Positions 17,523-28,100 of a DNA stretch of 64,000 nt are shown here, piece after piece. The stretch spans positions 156,686 to 220,685 of the forward strand of contig NZ_SMSK01000010.1 in NCBI RefSeq assembly GCF_004354985.1. Direction: 5' to 3'. Within the stretch, counting starts at the first letter, position 1. Every line of letters begins with the position of its first letter. The translations under genes and the position numbers were made by a program. Below the pieces are notes generated by a model. The model worked only from the letters and a program-made list of their open reading frames with translations. It ran no database searches and was not told the origin of the DNA. This DNA is from Segetibacter sp. 3557_3. Its GTDB lineage: Bacteria > Bacteroidota > Bacteroidia > Chitinophagales > Chitinophagaceae.

Positions 17523-20456
17523 CTATTTTGGGTTGTTCAGGATTTGATTTGGTCGCAACTCGTCGGGGTTTGCAGTAGAAAAGCTGTTCCAAACGTCTTT
17601 TGATGGTGAACGGAAAAGGTCCTTAATGGTTTCAATCTGTACGCTTACACCAGGTTGAAACTTATCGGAAGCGAGATAGTTTTTAATGCTGTAAACAAGC
17701 TGTTTTGCTGCCGGATCGCTGGTGCTGTCTGAAAGATTTGCGGTGGAGATCAACAGTTTGCCATTGCCGACCTTCATTTCCATGATCAGCGCCAATTTAC
17801 GGTTCATAAACCAGGTGTCAATTGGCTGAACAATTGGTGTAATTCCGGCTGGAAAATCCTCAAGGTGCATAACCTGTGCCCGGTTGACCAGTTGCCACCA
17901 CTGGAGTTCGCTATGATAGGCTGTTGGAAAGTCGTTGAACAACGGATGCTTGTCCTGGGCAACGAAACCTGTTACATGTGGCGGTCGCATCTTAAACCAC
18001 GACGTGTTCCAAAATACGGGTGTGAATTGCATGCTGATTTCCTTGCCTTTAACCACCTTACCGGCAGCATTCAGGAACACCTTACCACCCCTCGCAAGCA
18101 CGCTTTCTGCCTCGGAATCCAGGCTGGTACAGTAGAAATAAGCAGAATCCGACTTGCCAGGCACCAGGGTTGCAGACTGAACTGCCGCGGGGTATACCCA
18201 AAAGTCCCAGTCGTTTACAACAGTGGTTTTATCAACAGTCACCTCAAGGTTAAGTTTGGAAGGCTTCTTGAACTCCGCCAGTGACAGCCGGACGTCGCCT
18301 ACCGGCCAATTGTACCCCCGCGCATACGTTTTTGGCTTAAAGACGCCATTAGCCACAAGGTTCCCCGTTGCGTCTTTTATGGTCCAGCTTATACCCGTGT
18401 TGGCGAGTGGCGCCTTTCCAAAATGATAAAGCTCAACGGCTGCAGAAAACGTTTCGTCGCTGGTGTAGACAAACTTTTCCATCCTGGTGAGGGGAACCGT
18501 TGGATTACAAAACCGGCTCCATTGTTTGGCATTGATGTAAGGCTTTTCATCCCAGAAAGCATCGAGCACGCCAACAAGTGCGGTACCCTGTCCCGGGAAA
18601 TCCTGCAGACCAAGTAACTGGAACCCACCAAGAGCAGGGGTTCGCAACGCTTTTTCTATCTCGTGTTTGTAACACAATGCCTGCAGTTTACCCGAAGCCA
18701 TAAGAAACGACTCACTCCTGTCGGCCATACCATGGTCAGCAAGATCCTCGCGGAATAGTTCAAAGTTTTTTGCGCGGTAAACCCCCGTATACTTTTGAAT
18801 TTCACTGAAGTTTGGAAAAACACACCATTGACCCATTTCGTGGGTTACATAAGGCAGGTTGAAGTTTTCAATTGCCTGGCGATAATCCCCCATATTGTCA
18901 GGTCGGCGGTTCCAGGCCAAGCCCCTCGATCCTGATTTGATCATGTATTCGTTTTCGGGTACCAGGGGCCAGCTCATCGCTACAGAAGCACCTGTGTAAA
19001 TCCGCCGGCTATCTTTTTGCTGCCAAAACTTTATAAAGGCGGCGAGGTATGTTGCCTGGTTGCGACCTGCAGGTTCATTACCTGCCGCTAACATCGTATA
19101 TGAGCCATAATTGCCATAATGGTCAAACATGCGGTTTGTTTCCTCGTATATATAGGCGTCGATAAACCGGCCATCGCCAAGCGAAGTGCCGTGGTTGGGC
19201 CAGGTTGGCCCTTCTGGCTGGAGGTACATGCCCGTGATGTCGGCCGCAATAAAAGCTGCTTCAGGTGGGCACCAGGAGTGAAAACGCATATGATTTAGGC
19301 CATGCGCCTTTGCGATTTTATAAATTCTTTCCCACGACTTTACATCCATAGCGGGGTAGCCCGTAAGCGGGAACTCGCAGTTGTTTACCGTTCCCCTGAG
19401 CGATGCCACATTGCCATTGATGGTGATTGTTTTGCCCTGAACCCGGATGTCGCGCATGGCGAATTGCAGCTTTTTTTCGTTGCTGCTGCCATTGGCAGTA
19501 ACGGTTGCTGAAAGCATGTACAGCGCAGGGTTAAACTCATCCCAAAGCAGCACATCCTTACCCATGTCTAACACAGTTTCAAAAAAGGTAGTGTCGTTGG
19601 GGCTGGCCGTGTAGTTGATTGATTGAGGTTTAATTGCCTGATGCGGGGTTGTGTTGAAGCTGCTTGCTGACAACACCACCTTGCCAGCAGCTTTGGCTGT
19701 ACCCAGGTTAACAATGCTGCCTTTGATGGTGGCCGTGCGTTTTGCAACGTTAGGGTAAACCTGTACCTGGTGAAAAAACACTTTAGCGCCCGCTTGCAGC
19801 AACATTTTGCCGATGATACCGTTCCAGTTACCCTGGGTATGATCGGTAACGCTGTGTGAGTCGGGCCCCACGTTCATTTGTGTTATGCTGTTGTCGATCC
19901 GGATGGTAAGGGTATGCTTTCCGGGTTTGATCATCTTTGTAAGGTCGTAAGTATGCGGGGCGACGAGAGAATATTGTTTGGCCACTTCGACATTGTCGAA
20001 CCACAATGCGCTTTGAATGTGTACCCGCTCGAGGAACAGCACAACCCTTTTGGTGGACCATGAAGCAGGGATCTCAATGTCTTTCTGGTACCAGGCTACG
20101 CCAACATAATGTTTAGCCGGGGTAAGCCAGAAAGGCACTTTGATGTTGCCCGGCTGGCGATATTTAGCCAATGCAGGGCGAAAGAAAAACGAGCTGTCGT
20201 AGATGCTGGCGGTCCACTTTGTCTGAAGGGTAATGTCGTCACCCTTATGGTTTTCGGCCATTGAACCTGGTAGTTTTATGGTTTCGGGCAATTGCTTCGA
20301 AAACCATTTGTCGTTGACACCCGTATTATTCGGATCTGTAGCGAAGCGCCAGTTGCCGGCAAGCGAAATTTCCTGTGCATTGATTGTTGACATCATCAGA
20401 ACGATGATAAGACTAAGTGTAAGTCTAGGTGCGTACGGGACTTCTAAGATCTTCAT
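17523..20456 (-). CDS. Secreted glycoside hydrolase family 2 enzyme
   Basis: The protein has 977 residues with a signal peptide ending INAQ (about residue 28). An N-terminal sugar-binding jelly roll follows (about 30-200; WYQKDIEIP, FDNVEVA), then an Ig-like domain (about 225-340) and a TIM barrel (about 345-640). The catalytic acid/base is Glu461 in AAGNEPAGRN and the nucleophile is probably Glu540 in YVTHEMGQW, matching the GH2 retaining layout. RFHSWCPPEA near 391-400 is the GH2 word before the active site. The C-terminal third is beta-rich with no recognised module. GH2 covers beta-galactosidase, beta-glucuronidase, beta-mannosidase and others; the substrate cannot be chosen from these motifs. 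It has no SusCD neighbour and is transcribed alone, convergent with the helicase. Confidence 0.88.
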   Translation of the reverse strand: MKILEVPYAPRLTLSLIIVLMMSTINAQEISLAGNWRFATDPNNTGVNDKWFSKQLPETIKLPGSMAENHKGDDITLQTKWTASIYDSSFFFRPALAKYRQPGNIKVPFWLTPAKHYVGVAWYQKDIEIPASWSTKRVVLFLERVHIQSALWFDNVEVAKQYSLVAPHTYDLTKMIKPGKHTLTIRIDNSITQMNVGPDSHSVTDHTQGNWNGIIGKMLLQAGAKVFFHQVQVYPNVAKRTATIKGSIVNLGTAKAAGKVVLSASSFNTTPHQAIKPQSINYTASPNDTTFFETVLDMGKDVLLWDEFNPALYMLSATVTANGSSNEKKLQFAMRDIRVQGKTITINGNVASLRGTVNNCEFPLTGYPAMDVKSWERIYKIAKAHGLNHMRFHSWCPPEAAFIAADITGMYLQPEGPTWPNHGTSLGDGRFIDAYIYEETNRMFDHYGNYGSYTMLAAGNEPAGRNQATYLAAFIKFWQQKDSRRIYTGASVAMSWPLVPENEYMIKSGSRGLAWNRRPDNMGDYRQAIENFNLPYVTHEMGQWCVFPNFSEIQKYTGVYRAKNFELFREDLADHGMADRSESFLMASGKLQALCYKHEIEKALRTPALGGFQLLGLQDFPGQGTALVGVLDAFWDEKPYINAKQWSRFCNPTVPLTRMEKFVYTSDETFSAAVELYHFGKAPLANTGISWTIKDATGNLVANGVFKPKTYARGYNWPVGDVRLSLAEFKKPSKLNLEVTVDKTTVVNDWDFWVYPAAVQSATLVPGKSDSAYFYCTSLDSEAESVLARGGKVFLNAAGKVVKGKEISMQFTPVFWNTSWFKMRPPHVTGFVAQDKHPLFNDFPTAYHSELQWWQLVNRAQVMHLEDFPAGITPIVQPIDTWFMNRKLALIMEMKVGNGKLLISTANLSDSTSDPAAKQLVYSIKNYLASDKFQPGVSVQIETIKDLFRSPSKDVWNSFSTANPDELRPNQILNNPK

Positions 20457-20569
20457 TGAAGTAGCAATGGTGTTAGCTGTTATCGAATAGAAAGCTAAGT
20501 TATTTGTAGAAGCGATTACAAATACAAAATCACGCGTGCGATTGAACGATGGTGCGGGGAGAGTCTTAA

Positions 20570-20760
20570 AATGAAAAATGCAAAATGTAAAATGTAAAAG
20601 GGGTGCTTAACCGGAAGACGCATTAGCTAATCCAACTTATTAAGCGGAAATGTAAAATGTGTAAGGGTTCTTACTGGTAGGTTGGAACCGGTACTCCATC
20701 AGTCTACAATCCGGAATCCGCAAATGCGAAATCCGCGAATTCGTTAATCCGCAATCCTGT
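20570..20760. repeat. Word-like degenerate repeats (AAAATGTAAAATG and AATCCGC)
   Basis: 20570-20600 and 20650-20660 contain AAATGCAAAATGTAAAATG words. 20698-20758 contains at least four AATCCGC/AATCCGG words separated by 6-10 bp. The same words occur in the arrays at 4381-4998 and 60288-61372. No coding potential is seen. Confidence 0.55.
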
Positions 20761-20766
20761 TAGCGC

Positions 20767-20802
20767 AAAAAAAAAGGGTCCCTCCGTAGAAACGGAGCGA
20801 CC
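20767..20802 (-). terminator. Strong intrinsic terminator on the minus strand
   Basis: The hairpin 20777-20802 has an outer GGTC/GACC stem, one C-C mismatch, an inner CTCCGT/ACGGAG stem and a 4-nt loop. On the minus strand it is followed by nine T residues (20775-20767). It must end a minus-strand transcript coming from beyond 20810; the only candidate seen there is the small frame at 20956-21198 or an unannotated RNA. Confidence 0.75.
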
Positions 20803-20955
20803 TCTAACGATTGCTTGCCATATGAAAATCTTCAATATTGTGTAGCTGATAGATTCAGCTGGTGTATCTGTGGTAATTTGTTGAAGGCCTTTGTATTCAC
20901 CTTTTCAACAACCCAAAAGTAAGATCAAATTCCTTGTTACAACATCAATTATTTG

Positions 20956-21198
20956 CTAATCACATGATGGCAAACCCTCTCCCGAATCGCTGAAAGGCAG
21001 TACCAATGTGTATTCCATACGCACTACTCTATTATCGCCAACCGGAAAATGGTCGAAAAAAAACGCTGATCTTTTTTCAGGAAAACCTAATAGTACATAA
21101 AACGCCCGTCTAAGCTGTAGGTCTTTAAGAATCACCAGCATTTTTCGGCCGAACGGGTGATCATATCTGGTAAGCTTGATTATGCGGATCGCAGGCAT
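20956..21198 (-). CDS. Hypothetical 80-residue protein, uncertain
   Basis: A short open frame (MPAIRIIKLTRYDHPFGRK...) reads toward the strong terminator at 20767-20802. The predicted product is basic in its first half, has no signal peptide or membrane helix, and matches no family I recognise. The support is circumstantial: it is the only open frame upstream of that terminator, and it diverges from the alkylation-repair gene. It could instead be chance reading over a non-coding RNA. Confidence 0.3.
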   Translation of the reverse strand: MPAIRIIKLTRYDHPFGRKMLVILKDLQLRRAFYVLLGFPEKRSAFFFDHFPVGDNRVVRMEYTLVLPFSDSGEGLPSCD

Positions 21199-21281
21199 TT
21201 GTTGCGATAATATTAGCTAATGGGGTAAGTCGCGGCGAAGAATATTATACATTATTATTGTTGCTGAAACCAACCCTACAC

Positions 21282-22406
21282 ATGCCAGCTTTGCTAAAAG
21301 ACATTTACGATGATCGCTTTTTTAGCACCCTTTCCCGTTCGCTGGAGTCGGCATTGCCGGGCTTCAGGAAAGACCTCTTTCTCGCCCGGGTACATAATGA
21401 TGGGTGGGAACAACGGGCACTCAAGGACAGGATGAAGCACATAGCAAACTGCTTAAACCCGTTTCTTAACGGCAACTTTAGGCAACAGGTACCGGTACTG
21501 GCAAATATCATAAAAGCATGCCGGGCAAACGGCGCAAAAGAGCAAGCCCTGGAGTATATGTTCTTGCCGGAATACATTGCCCTGTTTGGCATCGAGGATT
21601 TTGCATCATCGATGAAAGCGATTGAGTTGGTAACTGCATTTACCAGCTGCGAGTTTGCTATTCGCCCATTTTTGAACCGTTACTTCGATGCTACGATGGA
21701 GCAGATGCTGAAATGGTCGACTCATCAAAACCCTTATGTGAGAAGATTTTCGAGTGAAGGCAGCAGGCCGCGTTTACCCTGGGGACTTGCAATAGCCGGG
21801 CTGAAAAGAGATCCCACCCCGCTCTTGCCGATACTGGAGAACCTGAAGAATGATCCTTCGGATTACGTTCGTCGAAGCGTGGCAAACAACCTAAACGATA
21901 TTGCAAAAGACCATCCGGAGCTCGTTGTTGAGCTTGCCGCGCGTTGGAAAGGGACAAGTAAATAAACGGATTGGATCATCAGGCATGGCAGCAGAACCCT
22001 GTTGCGGAAAGCAAACCCGGGATCCCTAACGATGTGGGGACTTTCACATACGCCTAAGTGTGCTGTCAACAAGTTAGTCCTCAAACCAAAGCTCGTTACT
22101 ATTGGCGATGCGCTTGAATTTTCATTTAACCTATCGGTTGAAGAAGAAGAACCGGTAAAGCTTCGAATTGAATACGCAATTGATTACCTGAAAGCAAACA
22201 ACAAACACAGCCGTAAGCTCTTTCGGATAACCGAACATATCTACAAGGCAAACCAGGTCTGCCAGTTCAGAAGAAAACAATCCTTTCGCGATCTTACTAC
22301 CCGTAAGCATTACCCCGGATCACATACCTTATCAATCATAATCAACGGTATTGAAATGGCCAGCGCCGGCTTTACTGTGGTAACAGATAAGGCCAAAAAA
22401 GCATAA
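21282..22406 (+). pseudogene. AlkC-like DNA alkylation-repair glycosylase interrupted by one in-frame stop
   Basis: Two open stretches (21282-21965 and 21966-22406) lie in the same frame, separated only by TAA at 21963-21965. Read through, they give a 374-codon protein of normal family length: HEAT-like helical repeats up to about residue 225 (QNPYVRRFSSEGSRPRLPWG, DPSDYVRRSVANNLNDIAKD), then TDWIIRHGSRTLLRKANPG across the break, and a C-terminal Ig-like domain (LRIEYAIDYLKANN, TTRKHYPGSHTLSI). The residue before TDW appears to be Glu in relatives I recall, so a GAA-to-TAA change is the simplest cause. The ATG at 21282 (MPALLKDIYDD) is preferred to the TTG at 21258. Either the gene is freshly inactivated, makes a 227-residue HEAT-only product, is read through, or the base is a sequencing error. 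Confidence 0.85.
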
Positions 22407-22567
22407 TTGCCGCAATCCCCCTGGATCAGAAAAATAGCAAGGGGTTAGTAGTTTTAGAATTCACCGATTGATCCGGTGTGTTTAGTTGGTAAAACCTCGG
22501 TCGGCTTACTGTAACTTTTGAACCCCGTTCTTTGCAGGGTGCGTCACTGAACAGAATTGGTAAGACA

Positions 22568-23350
22568 CTAGTAATCGGAATATTCTGTCGGCCGTAAAAA
22601 TTTGATCTCCGACCTGGAAACATTGTGTTGGTATTCGGGCATAGCAGAAAGCTTCTTCCATTGCTCGTCTGCCGAAAAAGACTTCCAGTGGGCGTCACGG
22701 TCTGCCCTGTTTTCAAAGCTGGTCATGTACATGAGGTTGGGCATACGACTACCGGCAATCACTTCCGCATAAAATACCGGGTTGAAATCGAGACGGCTGA
22801 AGATGTCAATTTCTCCACCTTGATTAAACATCTGAACTTTGTTACGGTAAAAGCGTTCCGTTGCCCCTTCGTAACTCCGCAGCTCATATACCCTTTCCGA
22901 ACGTGGTCCTGTTAACTTCGGAAGCTTCATCGCCGGTGCCAACGAAAATGCCCTTAGCACCATGTTTTCCATGCGGCTAAAGGGCGGTTTGCGGTAGCTG
23001 GTGTCGAAACTTTGTGTTGAACTGGTAAACGCCGCATCTTTTTGAAGCCGGTCGCCCAGGGAAAATAACTGGTCGGCTTTCTTGAATGGGGCGATTACGT
23101 AGATTAATTTGTCGACCGCGGTATCGTTTGCAATAGGCTTAAATACACCAACATGTGCACTGCCCAGGCGATGGAGCGCCGGCAGATAAGCGTCTTTCAG
23201 ATAATTGTCAAGCTGCCGCTCCTGTTCGCCCGAAGTAAAGTGATAAACGGTAACCTGGTAAAATTCCGGTGATTTTTTCTTTGCACTCACATCAGCTGGG
23301 TTCACCATGAAACTCAACAGGAGTAACAACAAATAGGTAGCGTTTTTCAT
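22568..23350 (-). CDS. Exported NIPSNAP family protein
   Basis: The protein has 260 residues with a signal peptide (MKNATYLLLLLLSFMVNPADVSA). Two ferredoxin-like NIPSNAP domains follow: about 28-125 (FYQVTVYHFTSGEQERQLDNY) and about 145-250 (VYELRSYEGATE, then MTSFENRADRDAHWKSF, then SEIKFLRPTEYSDY). The family folds as dimeric alpha/beta barrels; no enzymatic role is established for the exported bacterial branch, which is common in Bacteroidota. It is convergent with the broken AlkC gene and has no operon partner. Confidence 0.88.
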   Translation of the reverse strand: MKNATYLLLLLLSFMVNPADVSAKKKSPEFYQVTVYHFTSGEQERQLDNYLKDAYLPALHRLGSAHVGVFKPIANDTAVDKLIYVIAPFKKADQLFSLGDRLQKDAAFTSSTQSFDTSYRKPPFSRMENMVLRAFSLAPAMKLPKLTGPRSERVYELRSYEGATERFYRNKVQMFNQGGEIDIFSRLDFNPVFYAEVIAGSRMPNLMYMTSFENRADRDAHWKSFSADEQWKKLSAMPEYQHNVSRSEIKFLRPTEYSDY

Positions 23351-23739
23351 ATGAAAGCGTATAAGCGTTTAAGCCTAAAAATAGTATTTGTTCGAATATG
23401 AAATGCAAGACGATCCAGAAATCTCCTTTTTGGTGCTGTTGTACTCTAATGCTTAGCGGCAACCTTGTTGCCAGTATTGCGTTTGATAAGAATGCCGTTG
23501 CCGAGGTTTCAGGTGATGGGAGAAAGCCCAAGAGAGGATATTGAAATGGCGGATTTTGAAAATGCCATCAGACTACCTGCGATCGCTTATAAGTGATTTG
23601 TATGATTTGCGCAAGCCAGAACCGTACAAACCAAAGCTCCCCTTACACATGCATGCAAGGCTTAGCTTCGATGAAATTGTCATAACTTATGCCAATGAAC
23701 GAGCTTGTATGAACACACCATTACCGATGGAACAGCCAG
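23351..23739. other. Intergenic stretch without a convincing gene
   Basis: A 79-codon open frame at 23541-23780 runs into the 3' end of the neighbouring kinase gene on the opposite strand and resembles no family. I see no repeat of the window's families and no hairpin here. It may be a decayed gene fragment. Confidence 0.4.
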
Positions 23740-24786
23740 CTATATGTCCATGTTTTCAAATAAGTCTTTTTTCAACATAAATTTCTCCAGCAAATTAAAT
23801 TGATTACTTGCCCGGTCATAATTATGCCGGTCGTATTTACAACCATAATATTGATCGTTTTCAAGGTAGTCGCTTAAAAACCTAAGGGCTTGCATATAAA
23901 TCATAAAACATCCTGCATAAAAAAAATGTTTCTTTTCTGTTTGTGTCAGCACGCTTTGCATTTCGACACAGTAACCTTCAACAATTGCACGATATATATC
24001 TTCCCTGATAACAATTTTATCCAGGTTTGTTTCTTCCTCATTTGCAGGTGAAAGATAAGTCCTCATCATATCACCAACATCACTGATAAAATAACCCGGC
24101 ATAATTGTATCCAGGTCAATTACGCAAATACCCTTTTCATGTTCATCAAATAAAACATTGCTGATCTTGGTGTCGTGGTGCATTACCCTAAGCTTAAACT
24201 CCCTGTTTAATTTCAAAGTCTCAAATTGACTTACGATACCATCGTGATTGGATAATGACTCAATTAATTCTTCGGCAAATTTTACCCGGACTTGATTGCC
24301 ACCAGCAATTGCCTGCAAAAATTGTCCATGCCTGAATTTTAGGTCATGAAACGACGCAATTGTTGGCTTCAACAATTGTTCGTCAAAGCCATTTAAACAC
24401 CGTGTAAACCGGCCAAATTGCCTTGCTGCTTCGTAAGCCTGTTGCGGTGATTGTACCACATCAATAGTATGTGAACCATGTACAAAAGGAAACAACCTGA
24501 AGTAGCCTTCCACCTCATCATAAACCATTTGTTTACCATCCAAAGTTGCAAGCGGGCCCGGGAATAGATATCCCGGATGCGTTTGCCCTAAAAACGCACT
24601 TACGAGGCTGATATTCTCAGCGATGTCGTCTGGATTTTTAAAAACAGCATTATTGATCTTTTGCAAAATATACGCCTGTTCCGAATCTGCTATTTTCCAT
24701 GTATGGTTAATCAATCCACTTCCAAAAGGACAGATAGCCAATTTCCGGGGGTCCAGTCCATAACGGCGTACAATATTTTCCAACAT
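23740..24786 (-). CDS. NahK-like sugar kinase of the aminoglycoside-phosphotransferase fold
   Basis: The protein has 348 residues with a protein-kinase-like two-lobed fold. The N-lobe has FGSGLINHTWKI and YILQKIN (the Lys likely binds ATP). The catalytic loop is HHDTKISNVLFD with Asp205 as base, and CVIDLDTIMPG supplies the metal-binding Asp224/Asp226. The H-D-T-K-x-x-N and D-L-D-T-x-M-P-G words resemble N-acetylhexosamine 1-kinase (NahK) rather than antibiotic-modifying enzymes. It would phosphorylate a free amino sugar or similar hexose in the cytoplasm. A SusC/SusD pair starts 387 bp away in the opposite direction, so the kinase could serve the glycan imported there; that link is inference. 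Confidence 0.82.
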   Translation of the reverse strand: MLENIVRRYGLDPRKLAICPFGSGLINHTWKIADSEQAYILQKINNAVFKNPDDIAENISLVSAFLGQTHPGYLFPGPLATLDGKQMVYDEVEGYFRLFPFVHGSHTIDVVQSPQQAYEAARQFGRFTRCLNGFDEQLLKPTIASFHDLKFRHGQFLQAIAGGNQVRVKFAEELIESLSNHDGIVSQFETLKLNREFKLRVMHHDTKISNVLFDEHEKGICVIDLDTIMPGYFISDVGDMMRTYLSPANEEETNLDKIVIREDIYRAIVEGYCVEMQSVLTQTEKKHFFYAGCFMIYMQALRFLSDYLENDQYYGCKYDRHNYDRASNQFNLLEKFMLKKDLFENMDI

Positions 24787-25173
24787 GTATCGAATTTAGT
24801 AACAAGTAGAAATAAATCATTCCATAATAATTCAACATTTATTTTTTACTGGAAAATTCCGCAGGGTAAAAGGCTATATTAATTACTAAAAAAATGATGA
24901 AAATAGAGATTCGGTTACCCCCACCATCAACCATTATCCCGGCACAAATATGCAAACTAGCCGTTTCATTTTGGCGATTCTGAAAAATGACCAACCATTG
25001 AGAATATCATATTTTTTTTTATTTTAAGGAAAAACCCCCATTTGGCTGCATTTATTTCTCAACATTTTATGATGAAAAAAGTGATAACAAAATTTTTGCG
25101 ACGATAATCAAACTCCCTAACTTCAAATTTCGGTTGCTTCTTTTCCTATTCCTTTATTCATATAAAACGTACC
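24787..25173. other. Divergent control region between the kinase and SusC genes
   Basis: This is AT-rich DNA with a T tract at 25012-25021. No exact TAnnTTTG promoter word with a matching -33 element was found, and no repeat family of this window is present. The SusC promoter is presumably in the last 150 bp. Confidence 0.4.
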
Positions 25174-28100
25174 ATGAGAAAAAATCTAGTATTCTTTCTC
25201 CTGTGCTGTTGTGTCATTTCCCAAACCTGGGCTCAAATGAAAACAGTAACAGGAGCAGTAACCTCGCACACCGACCAGTCTCCCCTACCGAATGTTTCGG
25301 TTAAACTACAAGGCTCCAATTCAGGTACTCAAACAGATGAACGAGGTAATTTCACCATAGCCGCACCAGCTAATGGCACGCTCATCTTCTCCCATTTGGG
25401 TTACCAGCAAACGGCTGTTAAGGTTGGCGCAAACGAACGGCTATCGGTTGTTATGACCGAGGAAAACAAGAGCCTCGCGGAAGTTGTTGTTACTTCGTTC
25501 GGCATTAAAAAGGATCGCAAAACGCTTGGCTATGGGGTAAGCCAGGTGACTGCCGAAGAAGTTCGACGGGCACCGACACCCGACATCACGAATGCACTAA
25601 CCGGCAAGATTGCAGGGGTGCAGGTTTCGGGCACAGGAGGTGGATTCTCCAGCTCAAATATTATCATTCGTGGTTTCTCCACCTTTACCGGAAGTAACCA
25701 ACCACTAATGGTTGTAGATGGTGTTCCGATTGACAATTCCGGCGGTAACAACAGTGTAAACAGCGGTGTGGCAAACTCCAACCGGGCGTCCGATATCAAC
25801 CCCGAAGACATCGAAACCATCAATGTACTCAAAGGTGCCGCTGCTACGGTTTTATATGGCTCGCGCGCAGCCTCGGGAGCGATACTCATTACCACCAAAC
25901 GCGGGAAAAACGGCACGAAAAACCAGGTAACTTTTAGCTCCAATTACGGGGTCGGCACAATGAACCTTTTTCCTGAACTTCAAAACGAATACGCCCAGGG
26001 TGATCGTGGGGTATACCGCAACAACGTAGCGGGTTCCTGGGGTCCGCGTATCCAGGGACAAACGGTAAACAATTGGTTTGGCCAACAGGAAGCTTTAGCA
26101 GCATACCCCAATAACGTCAAGGACATTCTACAGCAAGCCATCAGCAATCAAAACGACATCAGCTTCTCAGGTGCCACAGATAAGTATAATTACCGCATGT
26201 CTTACGGCAATGCTTATGAAACAGGTCTTGTTCCCGGTAATGTACTTCGGAAAAATAACCTCACCTTAAATGCGGGTACAGCTATTACGCCAAAGCTAAG
26301 GGTGAATACCTTTCTTTCGTTTGTAAGTAATATCTCCGACAGAACCCAGGCAGGTAACCAGGGCTCAAACCCGATCTGGAGAGGGATTTACACCCCACGA
26401 TCTTATGACCTTACCAACCTGCCTTTTGAAGATCCAAACGGCGGCCAGCTTTGGTTTACCGCAGAGGATCACCCCTACTGGGCAATCAATCATGTGAAGT
26501 ATCACCAGGAGGTTAACCGGTTTTTTGGAAACGTAAACCTGAACTATGCTTTTGCCCCATGGCTACAGGCCGACCTTAAAATTGGCGGCGATATCATCAG
26601 CGCTAATGCACAGGGCTTCGACGACAAAAACATCCGCGGTAACGGCAATACCAACTCCGCTGGCAAGGGCGGTTTATCCGACAACCAGGACCTTACGCGC
26701 AACATCAACAGTTATTTTACGCTCACGGCAAATAAACGATTCAGCAGCGACTGGTACTTTTCTGCAACAGTTGGAAACGAAGTGATCAGCAACTTCGCCC
26801 GTTCGCTAAATGCTACCGGCCTCGAAATCGTTGTTCCCGGATTTGATAACCTGAAGAATTTTGTTACCTATACCAATTCGGACAGTTACACGAAGTACCG
26901 CACAGTGGGTGTATTCGGCGACTTCGTTGCAGAGTTCAGGAATTACCTGACCTTGAACCTGAAGGCGCGAAACGATTTTCCCTCCACGTTAATGGAGGGC
27001 CGGAGGTCAATCTTTTATCCGGCATTAGCGATCAGCTATTTGCCAACAGAAATGTTTCCAGCACTAAAAGGCAACTTTCTTACTTCAGCAAAAATTCGCG
27101 CGAATGTTGGCGAGGTAGGAAAAGGCGCGCAGCCCTACCGTACAGATACTTACTATGGTCGCGCAAGTGCCGGCGATGGTTTTGGGTCCACAGGGGTTAG
27201 CTTTCCTTTTAACGGGCTCGCAGCATATACTTACAACAACTCTGCAGGTAATCCATTATTAACCCCGGAGTTTACCAGGGAAATAGAACTTGGTACCGAA
27301 TTGGCTTTGTTCAACAACCGCCTGAGGATTGACGGATCGGTTTACCAGCGCATCACCAGGAGCCTCATTTTTAATGTTCCCGTTCCCGCTTCTTCAGGCT
27401 TCACCTCGGTTAACACCAATGCCGGTAAACTTTCTACCAAAGGGCTTGAGCTATTGATTACCGGAACACCCATACAAAACCAAAACTTCAGCTGGGAGTC
27501 GGCAATTACGTTTACCACTTTTAAATCTATGGTTAAAGAACTTGCACCCGGAGTTCAGGCGATTAGTTTAGGCGGATTTACATCACCCAACGTTCAGCTG
27601 ATGCCTAACGAGGAATACGGGCAGATCTATTCTACCTTCTACCGCCGCGATGAGAATGGCAGTATGATCATCGGCACGAATGGTCTTCCGCTGGTTGCCG
27701 GTGGTGTTAAAAAAATCGGTAATCCCAATCCCAGGTTTACCATGGGCTTCACCAATACGTTTACCTATAAGTCCTTCAGCCTTTCCTTTTTGCTGGATGG
27801 GCGCTACAAGGGCGACTTACTTTCGCGCACCGTTGGCGACCTTAGGATCAACGGGGTTGCAAAAGAAACTGCTGAATACCCACGTTATAATGCAGATGGT
27901 TCCGAAAACAAACCCTACCTGTTTGATGGTGTTCTCGAAAATAAAACCCCGAACAACGTATATGTCAGTGCCCAGGATTATTGGAGCACAAGGGGAAAAT
28001 ATGTTGCCTGGGAAGGCTATGTGCTGGATGCCTCATTCATAAAACTTCGCGAAGCAACCATTACTTACAATGTTCCAAAAGCGCTACTGGCCAGAACAAA

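Noticed and set aside
23541..23780. A 79-codon plus-strand frame
   Set aside because: It runs into the kinase gene on the other strand, has no family likeness and no ribosome-binding signal; noted only as part of the intergenic stretch.
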